Shown here piece by piece: positions 41,993 through 50,591 of a stretch of DNA of 64,000 bases. The position numbers were made by a program, and so were the translations under genes. Positions within the stretch are counted from its first letter, which is position 1, and each line of letters starts with the position of its first letter. The stretch is taken from positions 86,281-150,280 of the forward strand of contig JAFEEF010000049.1 in assembly GCA_018241265.1 (NCBI GenBank), written 5' to 3'. Below the pieces are notes generated by a model that made no database searches, was not told the DNA's origin, and worked only from the letters and a program-made list of their open reading frames with translations. This DNA comes from Pseudomonadota bacterium (GTDB lineage Bacteria > Pseudomonadota > Gammaproteobacteria > Burkholderiales > Burkholderiaceae_C).

Positions 41993-43114
41993 TCACTGCC
42001 AGAGGCGCTGGCGCACCGCGTCGAAGCGCCCGGCCAGTTCCGCGACGAGGCGGCGCTGATGGTCTTCGAGGCGGTTGCCGGGCACCTTGCCGTGCAGGCC
42101 GCTGAACGGGCAGGCGACGTCGGTGCGCTGCCCCGACAGCGTCTCCAGCACGGCGAGGCCGAAGAACGGCACCGAGACCGGGCAGTAGCCGCCCTCGTGC
42201 GTGAGCACCAGGCGATCGTGCGCATGGCGCGCGGCCACATCGGCGACGACCTCGGTCATCCACCGGAAGGTCACGCCGTCGAGCAGCATGCGGCCGAGCG
42301 GATCGAAGCGGCCGGCGTCGTAGCCGCAGGCCACGATCACGAGCTCGGGCCGATAGGCGTCCAGCGCCGGCAGGATCACGCGCTCGAAGGCGTCGCGGTA
42401 AGCGCCATCCCCGCAGCCGGCCGGCAGCGGCACGTTGAGGCTGTAGCCCTGGCCGGCGCCGGCGCCGATCTCCTCGGCATCCCCGGTCACCTGCAGGTAG
42501 CCGGCCTCCTGGTGGATCGAGATCGCCAGCACGTCCGGCCGCTGCTCGAAGCACTTGTAGGTGCCGTTGCCGTAGTGCACGTCCCAGTCGACGATCGCGA
42601 CGCGCTGCAGCCCGTGCCGCGCGATCGCATGCTCGGCGGCCAGCGCCGCGTTGGCGAACACGCAGAAGCCCATCGCGCGGTCGGGCTCGGCATGGTGGCC
42701 GGGCGGGCGCGTCAGCGCATAGGCGTGCTGCACCGTGCCGGCCATGACCGCATCGACCGCGGCGAGCGCGCATCCGGCCGAGCGCCGCGCCGCGTCGTAG
42801 CCGTTGCTCGAGATCGGCGCGCCGATGCCGAGCTCGCCGCCGCCCGCCGCCGCGACGCTGCGCACGCGCTCGAGGTGCGCTGCGGTGTGGAGCCGCAGCA
42901 GCTCGTCCGGTGTCGCGTCGCGCGATGCGATCGGCGCGAGCCGCTCGCGCAGGCCGCTCGCGGTCAGCAGGTTGAGGAGCCGCCGCTTCGGGTCCGGGTT
43001 TTCGATGTGGCGGTTGTAGGGCTCGATGTAGCCGCCCGGCTTGAGCATCAGCGCGTAGTTGCCGGGGTCGTGCCAGAAGCAGAGCTCGTCGGTGACGAAG
43101 CCGGTGGTGGTCAT
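41993..43114 (-). CDS. Class II histone deacetylase family protein (acetylpolyamine amidohydrolase-like)
   Basis: This 373-residue protein has the arginase/deacetylase fold motifs: RPPGHHAEPDRAMGFC (His140/His141), IVDWDVHYGNGT with zinc ligands Asp178 and His180, and ACGYDAGRFDPLG with Asp266. The C-terminus has VLTHEGGY. All zinc and catalytic positions are present. Bacterial members remove acetyl groups from polyamines or other small amides. It sits between the SDR genes and the sulfatase gene in the operon, pointing to a deacylation step for the substrate (inference). Confidence 0.88.
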   Translation of the reverse strand: MTTTGFVTDELCFWHDPGNYALMLKPGGYIEPYNRHIENPDPKRRLLNLLTASGLRERLAPIASRDATPDELLRLHTAAHLERVRSVAAAGGGELGIGAPISSNGYDAARRSAGCALAAVDAVMAGTVQHAYALTRPPGHHAEPDRAMGFCVFANAALAAEHAIARHGLQRVAIVDWDVHYGNGTYKCFEQRPDVLAISIHQEAGYLQVTGDAEEIGAGAGQGYSLNVPLPAGCGDGAYRDAFERVILPALDAYRPELVIVACGYDAGRFDPLGRMLLDGVTFRWMTEVVADVAARHAHDRLVLTHEGGYCPVSVPFFGLAVLETLSGQRTDVACPFSGLHGKVPGNRLEDHQRRLVAELAGRFDAVRQRLWQ

Positions 43115-43124
43115 GGACGTGTCC

Positions 43125-43922
43125 TCACTGCATGAAGAGCGGGCTCTCGGGCAGCGTCGAGCCGCCGTCCACCACCAGCGTCTGGCCGGTGATGTAGGCC
43201 GCCTCGTCGCTGGCGAGGAAGAGCATGGCCGCGGCGATGTCCTCGGGCGCGCCGAGCCGCTTGGCCGGGATGTAGCGCGTCAGCGCGTCGAGGCCGAAGC
43301 GCGCCTTCAGGTGCGTCATCGCCGGCGTGTCGATGTAGCCGGGCTCGACGCCGTTGACGGTGATGCCGCGCGCCGCGAGCTCCAGCGCGGCCGAGCGGAT
43401 GAAGCCGTTGACGCCGGCCTTCGATGCGGCGTAGTGCGCGGTGTTGGGCATCGCCACGCGCGGCCCGGTGATCGACGACGTGACCAGCACCCGCCCGCCC
43501 TGCGCGCGCATGTGCGGCAGCGCAGCGCGCACGAGGTGGAAGCAGGCCTTGAGGTTCACGTCGAGCAGCCGGTCGAGTGCGTCGTCGTCCATCTCCGCGA
43601 GCGGATCGCGCGAGAAGGCCGCCGCGTTGTGCACCACGATGTCGATCGCACCGGCCGCATCCACCGTGCGCGCGACGAGCTGCTCGAGCGCCGCTCGCTG
43701 CCCGGCATCGCAGGCCGTGAAGTCGGCGCGCCCGCCCGCGGCGCGGATCGACGCGGCCACCGCCACGCCGGTCTCGGCGCTGCGGTTGGCGAGCATCACG
43801 AACGCGCCCTCGGCGGCGAAGCGCCGCGCGATCGCCTCGCCGATGCCCTGGCCGGCGCCGGTGACGACGGCCACCTTGCCTGCGAGCCGTCCGGCGCCCG
43901 ATGCCGTCGATGCCGCGCTCAT
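43125..43922 (-). CDS. Short-chain dehydrogenase/reductase (SDR)
   Basis: This 265-residue SDR has TGAGQGIGEAIARRFA (nucleotide binding), VHNAAAFSRDPLAEM (the NAG region is HNAA), TSSITGPRV with catalytic Ser and Tyr-Lys in HYAASKAG. It overlaps the preceding SDR gene by four bases (ATGA), so the two are coupled. The two SDRs are only moderately similar to each other. Its role in the operon is unknown; oxidation or reduction of an alcohol or keto group in the amine catabolite is inferred. Confidence 0.88.
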   Translation of the reverse strand: MSAASTASGAGRLAGKVAVVTGAGQGIGEAIARRFAAEGAFVMLANRSAETGVAVAASIRAAGGRADFTACDAGQRAALEQLVARTVDAAGAIDIVVHNAAAFSRDPLAEMDDDALDRLLDVNLKACFHLVRAALPHMRAQGGRVLVTSSITGPRVAMPNTAHYAASKAGVNGFIRSAALELAARGITVNGVEPGYIDTPAMTHLKARFGLDALTRYIPAKRLGAPEDIAAAMLFLASDEAAYITGQTLVVDGGSTLPESPLFMQ

Positions 43923-44734
43923 GCCGCGAGCCTCCCGCCGTCGGCGGCGAACTCGGCGCCGGTCGTGAAGGCGCATTCGTCGGACGCGACGAAGAGCACC
44001 ATGGCCGCGATGTCCTCCGGCGTGCCCAGGCGCTTGAGCGGCAGGCGCGCGGCGAAGGCGCTGCGCGTCGCGCTCACGTCGGTCGTGCCCAGCGTGGCGC
44101 TGGCCGACCATTCCTCGAGCTCGGCCGCGACCATCGGCGTCGCGGTGATCGCCGGATGCACCGAATTCACGCGGATGTTGTCGCCGCGCTCGGCGAACTC
44201 GATCGCGGCGCACTTCGTCATCTGCCGCACCGCGCCCTTGCTGGTCCCGTAGGCGATGTTGTCGGGCAGGCCGCGCATGCCGAGCACCGACGACAGGTTG
44301 ACGATCGCGCCGCCCGCCGGATGCCGGCGCGCTCGCTCGCGCATCGCCGCGGCGCCATGCTTGATGCCGAGGAAGACGCCCTCGACGTTGATGCGCTGCA
44401 CGCGCCGGAACTCCTCCAGCGTCGTGTCGGCGATCGGCTTGACGAGCGCGATGCCGGCGTTGTTGACGAGGATGTCGAGGCCGCCGAACGTCGCCGTCGC
44501 CCACGCCGTCGCGGCGATCCACTCGGCTTCGCTCGCGATGTCGAGGTGGCGGTAGTGCACCGGCAGGTCGCGCGCCCGCAGCTCGGCCGCCAGCGCGGTC
44601 CCGGCGTCGTCGTCGATGTCCGCGGCGATCACGGTCGCCCCTTCGGCGGCGAAGCGGCGCACCGTCGCGGCGCCGATGCCCTGCGCGGCACCGGTGATCA
44701 GGGCGACGCGTCCCTGGACTCTTCCGGCGCTCAC
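43919..44734 (-). CDS. Short-chain dehydrogenase/reductase (SDR)
   Basis: This 271-residue SDR starts at a GTG that overlaps the aminotransferase stop (GTGA). It has TGAAQGIGAATVRRFA, ILVNNAGIALVKP, NLSSVLGMRG with catalytic Ser and Tyr-Lys in AYGTSKGAV. It ends EFAADGGRLAA. It is translationally coupled with the SDR that follows. A cytoplasmic NAD(P)-dependent oxidoreductase acting on an alcohol or ketone in the operon's pathway is the natural reading; the substrate is not evident. Confidence 0.88.
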   Translation of the reverse strand: MSAGRVQGRVALITGAAQGIGAATVRRFAAEGATVIAADIDDDAGTALAAELRARDLPVHYRHLDIASEAEWIAATAWATATFGGLDILVNNAGIALVKPIADTTLEEFRRVQRINVEGVFLGIKHGAAAMRERARRHPAGGAIVNLSSVLGMRGLPDNIAYGTSKGAVRQMTKCAAIEFAERGDNIRVNSVHPAITATPMVAAELEEWSASATLGTTDVSATRSAFAARLPLKRLGTPEDIAAMVLFVASDECAFTTGAEFAADGGRLAA

Positions 44735-46149
44735 TGGAGTCCCTCCGCGCACAGCGCGTCCAGGCATTCGCTGAACACCCGGTTGTGCCGGTCCACGTCG
44801 TCGGCGGTCGCCTGCGGGCACACCAGCACCATGTTGTGGAAGGGCGTGATGAGCACGCCGCGGTTCAGCAGGTAGAGGTGCATCAGCGACTCGAGCGCGC
44901 CGTGGCGGCCGAGCTTGGCCTGGCTGCCGTTGCGCGGCGGCCGGGCGGTGAACATGTACTCGGCACGCGCGCCGATGTGCGTGACGTGCCACGGCAGCCG
45001 GTGGCGCGCCACCTCGGCCTCGACGTGGCGCGCGAGCCGCCCGGCGAGCTCCGTCATGTGCGCATAGTTGGCCTCGGTCATCACCTGCTCCAGCGTGGCG
45101 CGCACGGCGGCCAGCGAGAGCTGGTTGCCGACCAGCGTGCCGCCGAAGCCCGAGTGGATGAAGCGCCGCTCGCCGCCCTGCGCGACCGGCGGCTTGACCT
45201 CCCAGACGCGGCGCGCTAGGTCGGCCGTCACGCCGTAGACGGCGCACGGGATGCCGCCGGCGATCGCCTTGCCGAGCACGAAGATGTCGGGCTCGAGGTT
45301 CCAGGCGCGCGTGCAGCCGCCCGGGCCGGTCGAGATCGTGTGGGTCTCGTCGATGATCAGCAGCGCGCCGTGGCGGCGCGTCGCGGCGCGCAGCGCGACG
45401 TGGTATTCGGGCGTCGACGGCACCATGCCGACGTTGGTCATCAACGGCTCCGTCAGCACGCAGGCCACGTCGCCGTGCGCCAGCTCGCGCTCCAGCGCGT
45501 CGATATCGTTGAACTCGACGAGCCGCGTCGTCCGCTGGTGGTCCATGCCGTTCGGATGCACGTTGGTGCGCGGCTGCATGCGGCCGTCGGGACCGAACTC
45601 GACCTGCGTCTCGTCGACCGAGCCGTGATAGTTGCCCTGGAACACCAGCACCTTGTCGCGCCCCGTCACCATGCGGGCGAGCCGGATCGCGAAGCGGTTC
45701 GCATCGGTGGCCGAGGTCGCGAGCTGCCAGTAGGGCAGCGCGAAGCGGCGCTGCAACTCCTCCGCGACCCACAGGCCGGTCTCGCTCGGCAGCATCGCCG
45801 TCACGCCGCGCGCGGCCTGCGCCGCGACGGCCGCGGCGATGGCCGGATGCGAATGGCCGAACATCGAGCCCGAGTCGCCGAGGCAGAGGTCCACGTAGTC
45901 GTGGCCGTCGACGTCGCGCAGCCGCGCGCCGCTCGCCTCGGCCATGTAGACCGGGAAGTCGCCGGGCCACAGCTGCATCCAGTGCAGCGGCGTGCCGTAG
46001 AGAAAGGCGCGCCGGCCGCGCGCATGCAGCTCGGCCGAGCGCGGGTGGCTCGCCGCATAGCGCTCGCGTTCCTGGCGCAGCAGCGCGTCGATGCGCGCTT
46101 CCTCGACGCCGATGCCGGGCCGCACCGGCGGCAGGGCTGTGTCCATCAT
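44731..46149 (-). CDS. Class III aminotransferase (glutamate-1-semialdehyde aminomutase-like)
   Basis: This 472-residue PLP enzyme has DVDGHDYVDLCLGDSGSMFGHSHPAI, TSATDANRFAIRLARMVTGRD, VFQGNYHGS and the PLP lysine in VLGKAIAGG, preceded by the Asp-containing LLIIDETHT. This is the pattern of class III aminotransferases closest to glutamate-1-semialdehyde 2,1-aminomutase, but tetrapyrrole synthesis is unlikely in this context. It probably transaminates or moves an amino group on the imported substrate. It overlaps the first SDR gene by four bases and follows the permease genes. Confidence 0.88.
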   Translation of the reverse strand: MMDTALPPVRPGIGVEEARIDALLRQERERYAASHPRSAELHARGRRAFLYGTPLHWMQLWPGDFPVYMAEASGARLRDVDGHDYVDLCLGDSGSMFGHSHPAIAAAVAAQAARGVTAMLPSETGLWVAEELQRRFALPYWQLATSATDANRFAIRLARMVTGRDKVLVFQGNYHGSVDETQVEFGPDGRMQPRTNVHPNGMDHQRTTRLVEFNDIDALERELAHGDVACVLTEPLMTNVGMVPSTPEYHVALRAATRRHGALLIIDETHTISTGPGGCTRAWNLEPDIFVLGKAIAGGIPCAVYGVTADLARRVWEVKPPVAQGGERRFIHSGFGGTLVGNQLSLAAVRATLEQVMTEANYAHMTELAGRLARHVEAEVARHRLPWHVTHIGARAEYMFTARPPRNGSQAKLGRHGALESLMHLYLLNRGVLITPFHNMVLVCPQATADDVDRHNRVFSECLDALCAEGLQ

Positions 46150-46189
46150 GGTTCTCCTCGAATCGAAGGGGAAGGCGAGGCGCGGGGCC

Positions 46190-46951
46190 TCAGCCGCGCG
46201 GCAGCGCGAGCCGCGCGTGGTGCCAGGCCAGCACGCGCCTCTCGATGCGCAGCACGCAGGCGTTGATCGCGAGCGAGAACAGCGCGATCACGACGATCGC
46301 CGCCAGGCCGCCGGCGATCTGGAACTGCTCCTGCGCCCGCATCAGGTAATTGCCCACGCCGTCGGTGGACAGCAGCATCTCCGAGCTGACGCTGATCAGC
46401 AGCGCCATCGCCACGCCCAGCCGCACGCCGACCATGATGCGCGGCAGCGCGGCAGGCAGGTCGATGTGCCGCATGATCTCCGCGCGCGTCAGGCCGATCG
46501 AGCGGCCGACCTGCACCAGCAGCGGATGCGTCGATCGCGTCGCGTCGATCGCGTTGATGAGCAGCGGGAACGACGCGCTGTAGAAGATCACGCTGATCTT
46601 CGCGGCGCTGCCGGTGCCGGCGAACAGCATCGCGACCGGCACGATCGCGAGCGGCGGCAGCGGGCGCAGCAGGTCGATCGCCGGCTCGAGGTACTGTCCG
46701 ACGCGCGGCGTGCGGCCGATGAAGATGCCGAGCGGCACCATCCCGGCGAACGCCAGCGCGAAGCCCGCCGCGGCGCGCGTCAGCGTGATGCCGATCTGCT
46801 GCAGGAAGACCGGCGCGTCCGTGACCAGGGTGTGCAGCACCGCGAGGAACCCCGGGTAGCTGGGCGAATGCACGGCGCGCGCCGAGAGCTCCCAGGCCGC
46901 GAGCAGCGCGGCCATGAAGACGATGCCGGGCCAGTTGATGCGTGCGCTCAT
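46190..46951 (-). CDS. ABC transporter permease (TauC/SsuC-like)
   Basis: This 253-residue membrane protein has six segments and the EAA loop GRSIGLTRAEIMRHIDLPAALPRIMVGVRLGVAMAL, the sequence contacting the ATPase. The family includes nitrate, taurine and aliphatic sulfonate importers. It is the second of two different permeases of the same importer, encoded 14 bases after the first. A strong ribosome-binding site (GGAGGAG) precedes its ATG. The two permeases presumably form a heterodimer. Confidence 0.9.
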   Translation of the reverse strand: MSARINWPGIVFMAALLAAWELSARAVHSPSYPGFLAVLHTLVTDAPVFLQQIGITLTRAAAGFALAFAGMVPLGIFIGRTPRVGQYLEPAIDLLRPLPPLAIVPVAMLFAGTGSAAKISVIFYSASFPLLINAIDATRSTHPLLVQVGRSIGLTRAEIMRHIDLPAALPRIMVGVRLGVAMALLISVSSEMLLSTDGVGNYLMRAQEQFQIAGGLAAIVVIALFSLAINACVLRIERRVLAWHHARLALPRG

Positions 46952-46965
46952 CGGTTGCTCCTCCT

Positions 46966-47733
46966 TCAGCCCTGGGCGAGGTCGGCGAGGTCGTCGTGCC
47001 AGCCGGCGAGGCGCCGGCGCAGCCGCACGATCAGCGCGTTCAGCAGCACGCCGTTCAGGCCGGCGACGGTGAGCAGCGCGAACATCTCCGGGATGCGCAG
47101 CGAGAACGCGGTGTCGTAGAGCATGAAGCCCAGCCCGTCCTTGCCGGCGAGCATCTCTGCGGCCACCGCGGCCATCAGGCTGCCGGCCGCGGCGACGCGG
47201 ATCCCGGTGAAGATCTCGGGCAGCGCCGCCGGCAGGCGGATGCGCAGCAGCGTCTCCCACGGCCCGTAGCCCAGCATGCGCGCGACGTGCAGTTGCACCG
47301 GCTCGCTGGCGCCGAGCGCGTTGTTCGCGTTGACGTAGATGTTCCAGACTGCCGCGAACCAGATGATGAAGGCGAACAGGCCGAGGCCCAGCCCGAGCGC
47401 GAAGATCGAGAGCGGCACCAGCGCGGCCGGCGGCAGCGACAGCATCACCTGCACCAGCGGCGAGAGCGCCCGCTCGACGACGCGCCAGCGCGCCGCCAGC
47501 AGTGCGGCGCCGACGCCGGTCGCGGTGGCGAGCAGCAGGCCGGCGATCGCGCGCGCCAGCGTGAGCGCCTCGCCGATCCAGAACTCGGCGGCACCGACCT
47601 CGTCCCACAGCGCCTTGGCGACCGCGGGCACCCCGGGAAGGTAGGCCTGCGGCACCGTGCCGAGCAGCACGACCGCCTGCCACAGCAGCAGGAAGCCGAC
47701 GAGTCCGACGAGGGGTCTGGTCCAGGCGGGCAT
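46966..47733 (-). CDS. ABC transporter permease (TauC/SsuC-like)
   Basis: This 255-residue membrane protein has six segments and the EAA loop ARMLGYGPWETLLRIRLPAALPEIFTGIRVAAAGSLMAAVAAEM. It is of the same importer class as the following permease but with a distinct sequence, so the complex is probably heterodimeric. It follows the substrate-binding protein gene by 29 bases. The likely substrates of this class are sulfonates, taurine-like compounds, nitrate, thiamine precursors or riboflavin-type molecules; none can be chosen from this protein alone. Confidence 0.9.
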   Translation of the reverse strand: MPAWTRPLVGLVGFLLLWQAVVLLGTVPQAYLPGVPAVAKALWDEVGAAEFWIGEALTLARAIAGLLLATATGVGAALLAARWRVVERALSPLVQVMLSLPPAALVPLSIFALGLGLGLFAFIIWFAAVWNIYVNANNALGASEPVQLHVARMLGYGPWETLLRIRLPAALPEIFTGIRVAAAGSLMAAVAAEMLAGKDGLGFMLYDTAFSLRIPEMFALLTVAGLNGVLLNALIVRLRRRLAGWHDDLADLAQG

Positions 47734-47762
47734 GGCCGTTCCTAGCGTCGGGGCGAGCGCGC

Positions 47763-48728
47763 TCACTTGACTTGCAGGATGACGTCGTCGGGGCGCAGCG
47801 GCGTCTTCAGCAGGCCCTGTTGCTGCAGGCCGTCGATCAGCGGCTTGGTGTCGGCCGCCGAGGGCTGCAGGTCGGTGAAGTCGAGGTCGCTCTTCATCAG
47901 GCTGACGACCGCGGGGCTCAGCTTGAAGCCCTCGGTGATCAGGCGACGGAACAGCGTCGGATCGCGCTTGAAGTCGGCGAACGCCGCGAGCAGCCCTCGG
48001 TTGAAGCGGCGCAGCGCGTCCTGGTTGGCCTGACCCCAGTCCTCTCGCGCGAACAGCACGTCGAGCGTGTAGCGCTGCGCGTTGCCGGCGAGCGTGCCGG
48101 AAGCGATCGTCACCGCCTTGATCTCGGGCGAGACCTTCATGTTGGTACGGAACGGCTCGACCACGCACGCCGCGTCGGCATTGCCGAGCTGCAGCGCCGC
48201 CTGCATCTGCGGGAACGGCACGACGATCTTCTTCGCCGCGTCGAACGACACGCCGGCCTTGGCCATGTGCTCGCGGAACTGCAGCTCGCAGAGCGCGCCG
48301 CTGGCATTCATCGCGAGGGTCTTGCCGGCCAGGTCCTTGACCGACTTGATGCCCGACTTCTCGCTCGCGACCAGCCAGGTCCACTGGCCTTCGGGCTTTG
48401 CCGTCTCGTAGGTGAAGGCGTCGAAGATGCGCACCGGCTGGCCCTGCGCGCGGGCGAACAGCACCGGCACCGAAGCGGTGTAGCCGATCTGCGCCGAGCC
48501 GCTCGCCACCGCGGAGATCACCGCCGGGCCGGCGTTGACGGTGAGGACCTCCACGTCCACGCCTTCGCGCTTGAAGTAGCCCTGCTTGGCCGCGTACTCG
48601 ATCGGCAGCAGCGAGATCGTGCGCAGTCCGGCGACCTTCAGCGAGGTCTCGGCCTGCGCGGCGAGCGCAGCGGTCAGCAGGGCGGCGCAGGCGACGCCGG
48701 TGCGCAGCAGGGACGTGGTCTTCATCAT
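47763..48728 (-). CDS. ABC transporter substrate-binding protein (NMT1/TauA/SsuA-like), copy 1
   Basis: This 321-residue protein begins MMKTTSLLRTGVACAALLTAA with a Sec signal peptide ending near AQAETS. The mature part has the NMT1/SsuA-type pattern: LKVAGLRTISLLPIEYAAKQGYFKREGVDVEVLTVNAGPAVISAVASGSAQIGYTA and a distinctive MNASGALCELQFREHMAKAGV segment. It is a periplasmic receptor for the importer. A closely related second binding protein is encoded 44 bases away (copy 2), sharing the NASGALCEL segment. Confidence 0.88.
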   Translation of the reverse strand: MMKTTSLLRTGVACAALLTAALAAQAETSLKVAGLRTISLLPIEYAAKQGYFKREGVDVEVLTVNAGPAVISAVASGSAQIGYTASVPVLFARAQGQPVRIFDAFTYETAKPEGQWTWLVASEKSGIKSVKDLAGKTLAMNASGALCELQFREHMAKAGVSFDAAKKIVVPFPQMQAALQLGNADAACVVEPFRTNMKVSPEIKAVTIASGTLAGNAQRYTLDVLFAREDWGQANQDALRRFNRGLLAAFADFKRDPTLFRRLITEGFKLSPAVVSLMKSDLDFTDLQPSAADTKPLIDGLQQQGLLKTPLRPDDVILQVK

Positions 48729-48772
48729 GGCGCTTTCGGGTGGACGACGGTGGAATGGGATGGCTCGGCCAC

Positions 48773-49741
48773 TCAATCGAGCTTCAGCACGAAGTCGTCG
48801 GCCTTGGCGTCGGGCTTGAGCATGCCGTTGCGCTGCATGCCGGCGAGCAGCGGCTGCAAGTCGCCGGGCCGCGCGGCGAGGTCGCCGAAGTCGAAGTAGA
48901 TCGCGATCTGGTCGGCCGTCTCGGGCTTGAGCTTGAACTCCTGGACCATCTGCTTGCGGTAGAGGCCGGGGTCCTTCTTGAAGTCGTCGGTCGCGCGGCC
49001 GACCGCCTTCACGAGCTTGCGCAGCAGCTCCTTGTGTGCCGCGCCCCAGTCGTCGCGCACGAACATGCCGTCCTGTGCGACGCGCACGCCGGGCTTCAGG
49101 TCGGCGATCATCCCTTCGGCGACGGCGCGTGCCTTCAGGTTGGGATCGAGTCGCGACGCCGCGTAGAACGGCTCGGTGAGGCAGGCCGCGTCGGCATTGC
49201 CGGTCTGCAGCGCCGCGGGCATCTGCGGGAACGGCAGCACGACGATCTTGACGGCGTCGAACTTCAGCCCGGCCCGGGCGAGGTGGTCGCGCACCAGCAG
49301 CTCGCAGAGCGCGCCCGACGCGTTGATCGCGATCGTCTTGCCGGCCAGGTCCTTCGGCGTCTGCACCGGGCTGGCGCCCTTCACCGCGATCCAGGTGCCC
49401 TGGTGGCCGGCGTCGCCCGACTCGGTGGCCATCGTCATGAACATCTTGTAGGGCTGGCCGTTGGCGCGCGCGAAGATGCCGGGGACGATCGCCGAGTAGC
49501 CCACGTCCACCGAGCCGCCGACCACCGCGGAGGCCACCGCCGGCCCAGAGCCGAGGATCGTGAACTCGGGCTTGAGGCCTTCCTGCGCCAGGTAGCCGGC
49601 ATGCTCGGCGTGGTAGAGGCGGATCATCGAGTCGGCGCGCAGGCCGCCGATGCGGATGGTCTGCAGCGCGTCGGCGGCCTGCGCGGCCAGGGCGGTCGCG
49701 GCGAGCGCCGCGCCGAGGAGGAATCGAGCCGGTACGTTCAT
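48773..49741 (-). CDS. ABC transporter substrate-binding protein (NMT1/TauA/SsuA-like), copy 2
   Basis: This 322-residue protein has a Sec signal peptide (ending AAQAADAL) and the same fold as copy 1: IRIGGLRADSMIRLYHAEHAGYLAQEGLKPEFTILGSGPAVASAVVGG, then AINASGALCELLVRDHLARAGL and FPQMPAALQTGNADAACLTEPF. Matching segments in copy 1 show the pair arose by duplication, and the two have diverged in the ligand region, so they may bind different but related substrates. It lies 33 bases after the ATPase gene. Confidence 0.88.
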   Translation of the reverse strand: MNVPARFLLGAALAATALAAQAADALQTIRIGGLRADSMIRLYHAEHAGYLAQEGLKPEFTILGSGPAVASAVVGGSVDVGYSAIVPGIFARANGQPYKMFMTMATESGDAGHQGTWIAVKGASPVQTPKDLAGKTIAINASGALCELLVRDHLARAGLKFDAVKIVVLPFPQMPAALQTGNADAACLTEPFYAASRLDPNLKARAVAEGMIADLKPGVRVAQDGMFVRDDWGAAHKELLRKLVKAVGRATDDFKKDPGLYRKQMVQEFKLKPETADQIAIYFDFGDLAARPGDLQPLLAGMQRNGMLKPDAKADDFVLKLD

Positions 49742-49773
49742 GGAGTCTCCGGGAGGGGATGAGGTGGTCTTGC

Positions 49774-50571
49774 TCAGGCCGCCTGGCGCATCGAGCGGAT
49801 CATCGAGATCACCTCGTGGCGGAGGTCGAGGTAGGCGCGGTGCTCGCGCGTGGCGAGCTGGTCGCGCGGCTTGGGCAGGTCGACCCGCAGGTCGGCCATG
49901 ACGCGTGTCGGGCGACGCGACAGCACGATCACCCGGTCGGCCATGTAGACGGCCTCGTCGACGTCGTGCGTGACGAGCAGGCAGGTCTGGCGGAAGCGCT
50001 GCGCCAGGTCGAGCAGCAGATCCTGGAGCTCGGCACGGGTCTGCGCATCGACGGCCGCGAGCGGCTCGTCCAGCAGCAGCAGGCGCGACTGCGCCGCCAG
50101 GCCGCGTGCGATCGCGACGCGCTGCTGCATGCCGCCCGACACCTGCCACGGCATGTGCTTCTCGTAGCCCTCGAGGCCGACCGCGACCAGCAGCTCGGCG
50201 GCGCGGCGGCGCTTCTCGGCATCCGACAGCGTCGTGCGCTTCATGCCGAACACCACGTTGTCGAGGTTGTTCTTCCATGGCAGCAGCGAGCGGCTGTAGT
50301 CCTGGAACACCACCGACAGCCCCGGCGGCGGCGCGCTGACCGCCTGCGCCTCGAAGCGCACGCTGCCGGCGTCGACGCCGTACAGGCCCGCCAGGCACAT
50401 CAGCAAGGTCGTCTTGCCGCAGCCGCTCGGGCCCACGACCGACAGGAACTCGCCGGGGCGGGCGGCGAAGCTGAGATCGCCGATGATGACCTGGCGCGCG
50501 GCGCCCTCGCCAAGCGACTTGCGGATGCTGCGCACGTCGAGGATCGCGGTGTCGTCTTGCAGGGCGGTCAT
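49774..50571 (-). CDS. ABC transporter ATP-binding protein (TauB/SsuB-like)
   Basis: This 265-residue ATPase has Walker A GPSGCGKT, Q-loop VVFQDYSRSLLPW, signature VSGGMQQRVAIARGL, Walker B LLLLDEPLAAVD and the H-loop His in LLVTHDVDEAV. It energises the two permeases and two binding proteins encoded downstream. Start at ATG 50571, 20 bases after the aminotransferase gene. The order aldehyde dehydrogenase, aminotransferase, ATPase, binding proteins, permeases shows the importer is embedded in the catabolic operon. Confidence 0.93.
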   Translation of the reverse strand: MTALQDDTAILDVRSIRKSLGEGAARQVIIGDLSFAARPGEFLSVVGPSGCGKTTLLMCLAGLYGVDAGSVRFEAQAVSAPPPGLSVVFQDYSRSLLPWKNNLDNVVFGMKRTTLSDAEKRRRAAELLVAVGLEGYEKHMPWQVSGGMQQRVAIARGLAAQSRLLLLDEPLAAVDAQTRAELQDLLLDLAQRFRQTCLLVTHDVDEAVYMADRVIVLSRRPTRVMADLRVDLPKPRDQLATREHRAYLDLRHEVISMIRSMRQAA

Positions 50572-50591
50572 GGCAGGCAGGTCCGGTCGGG

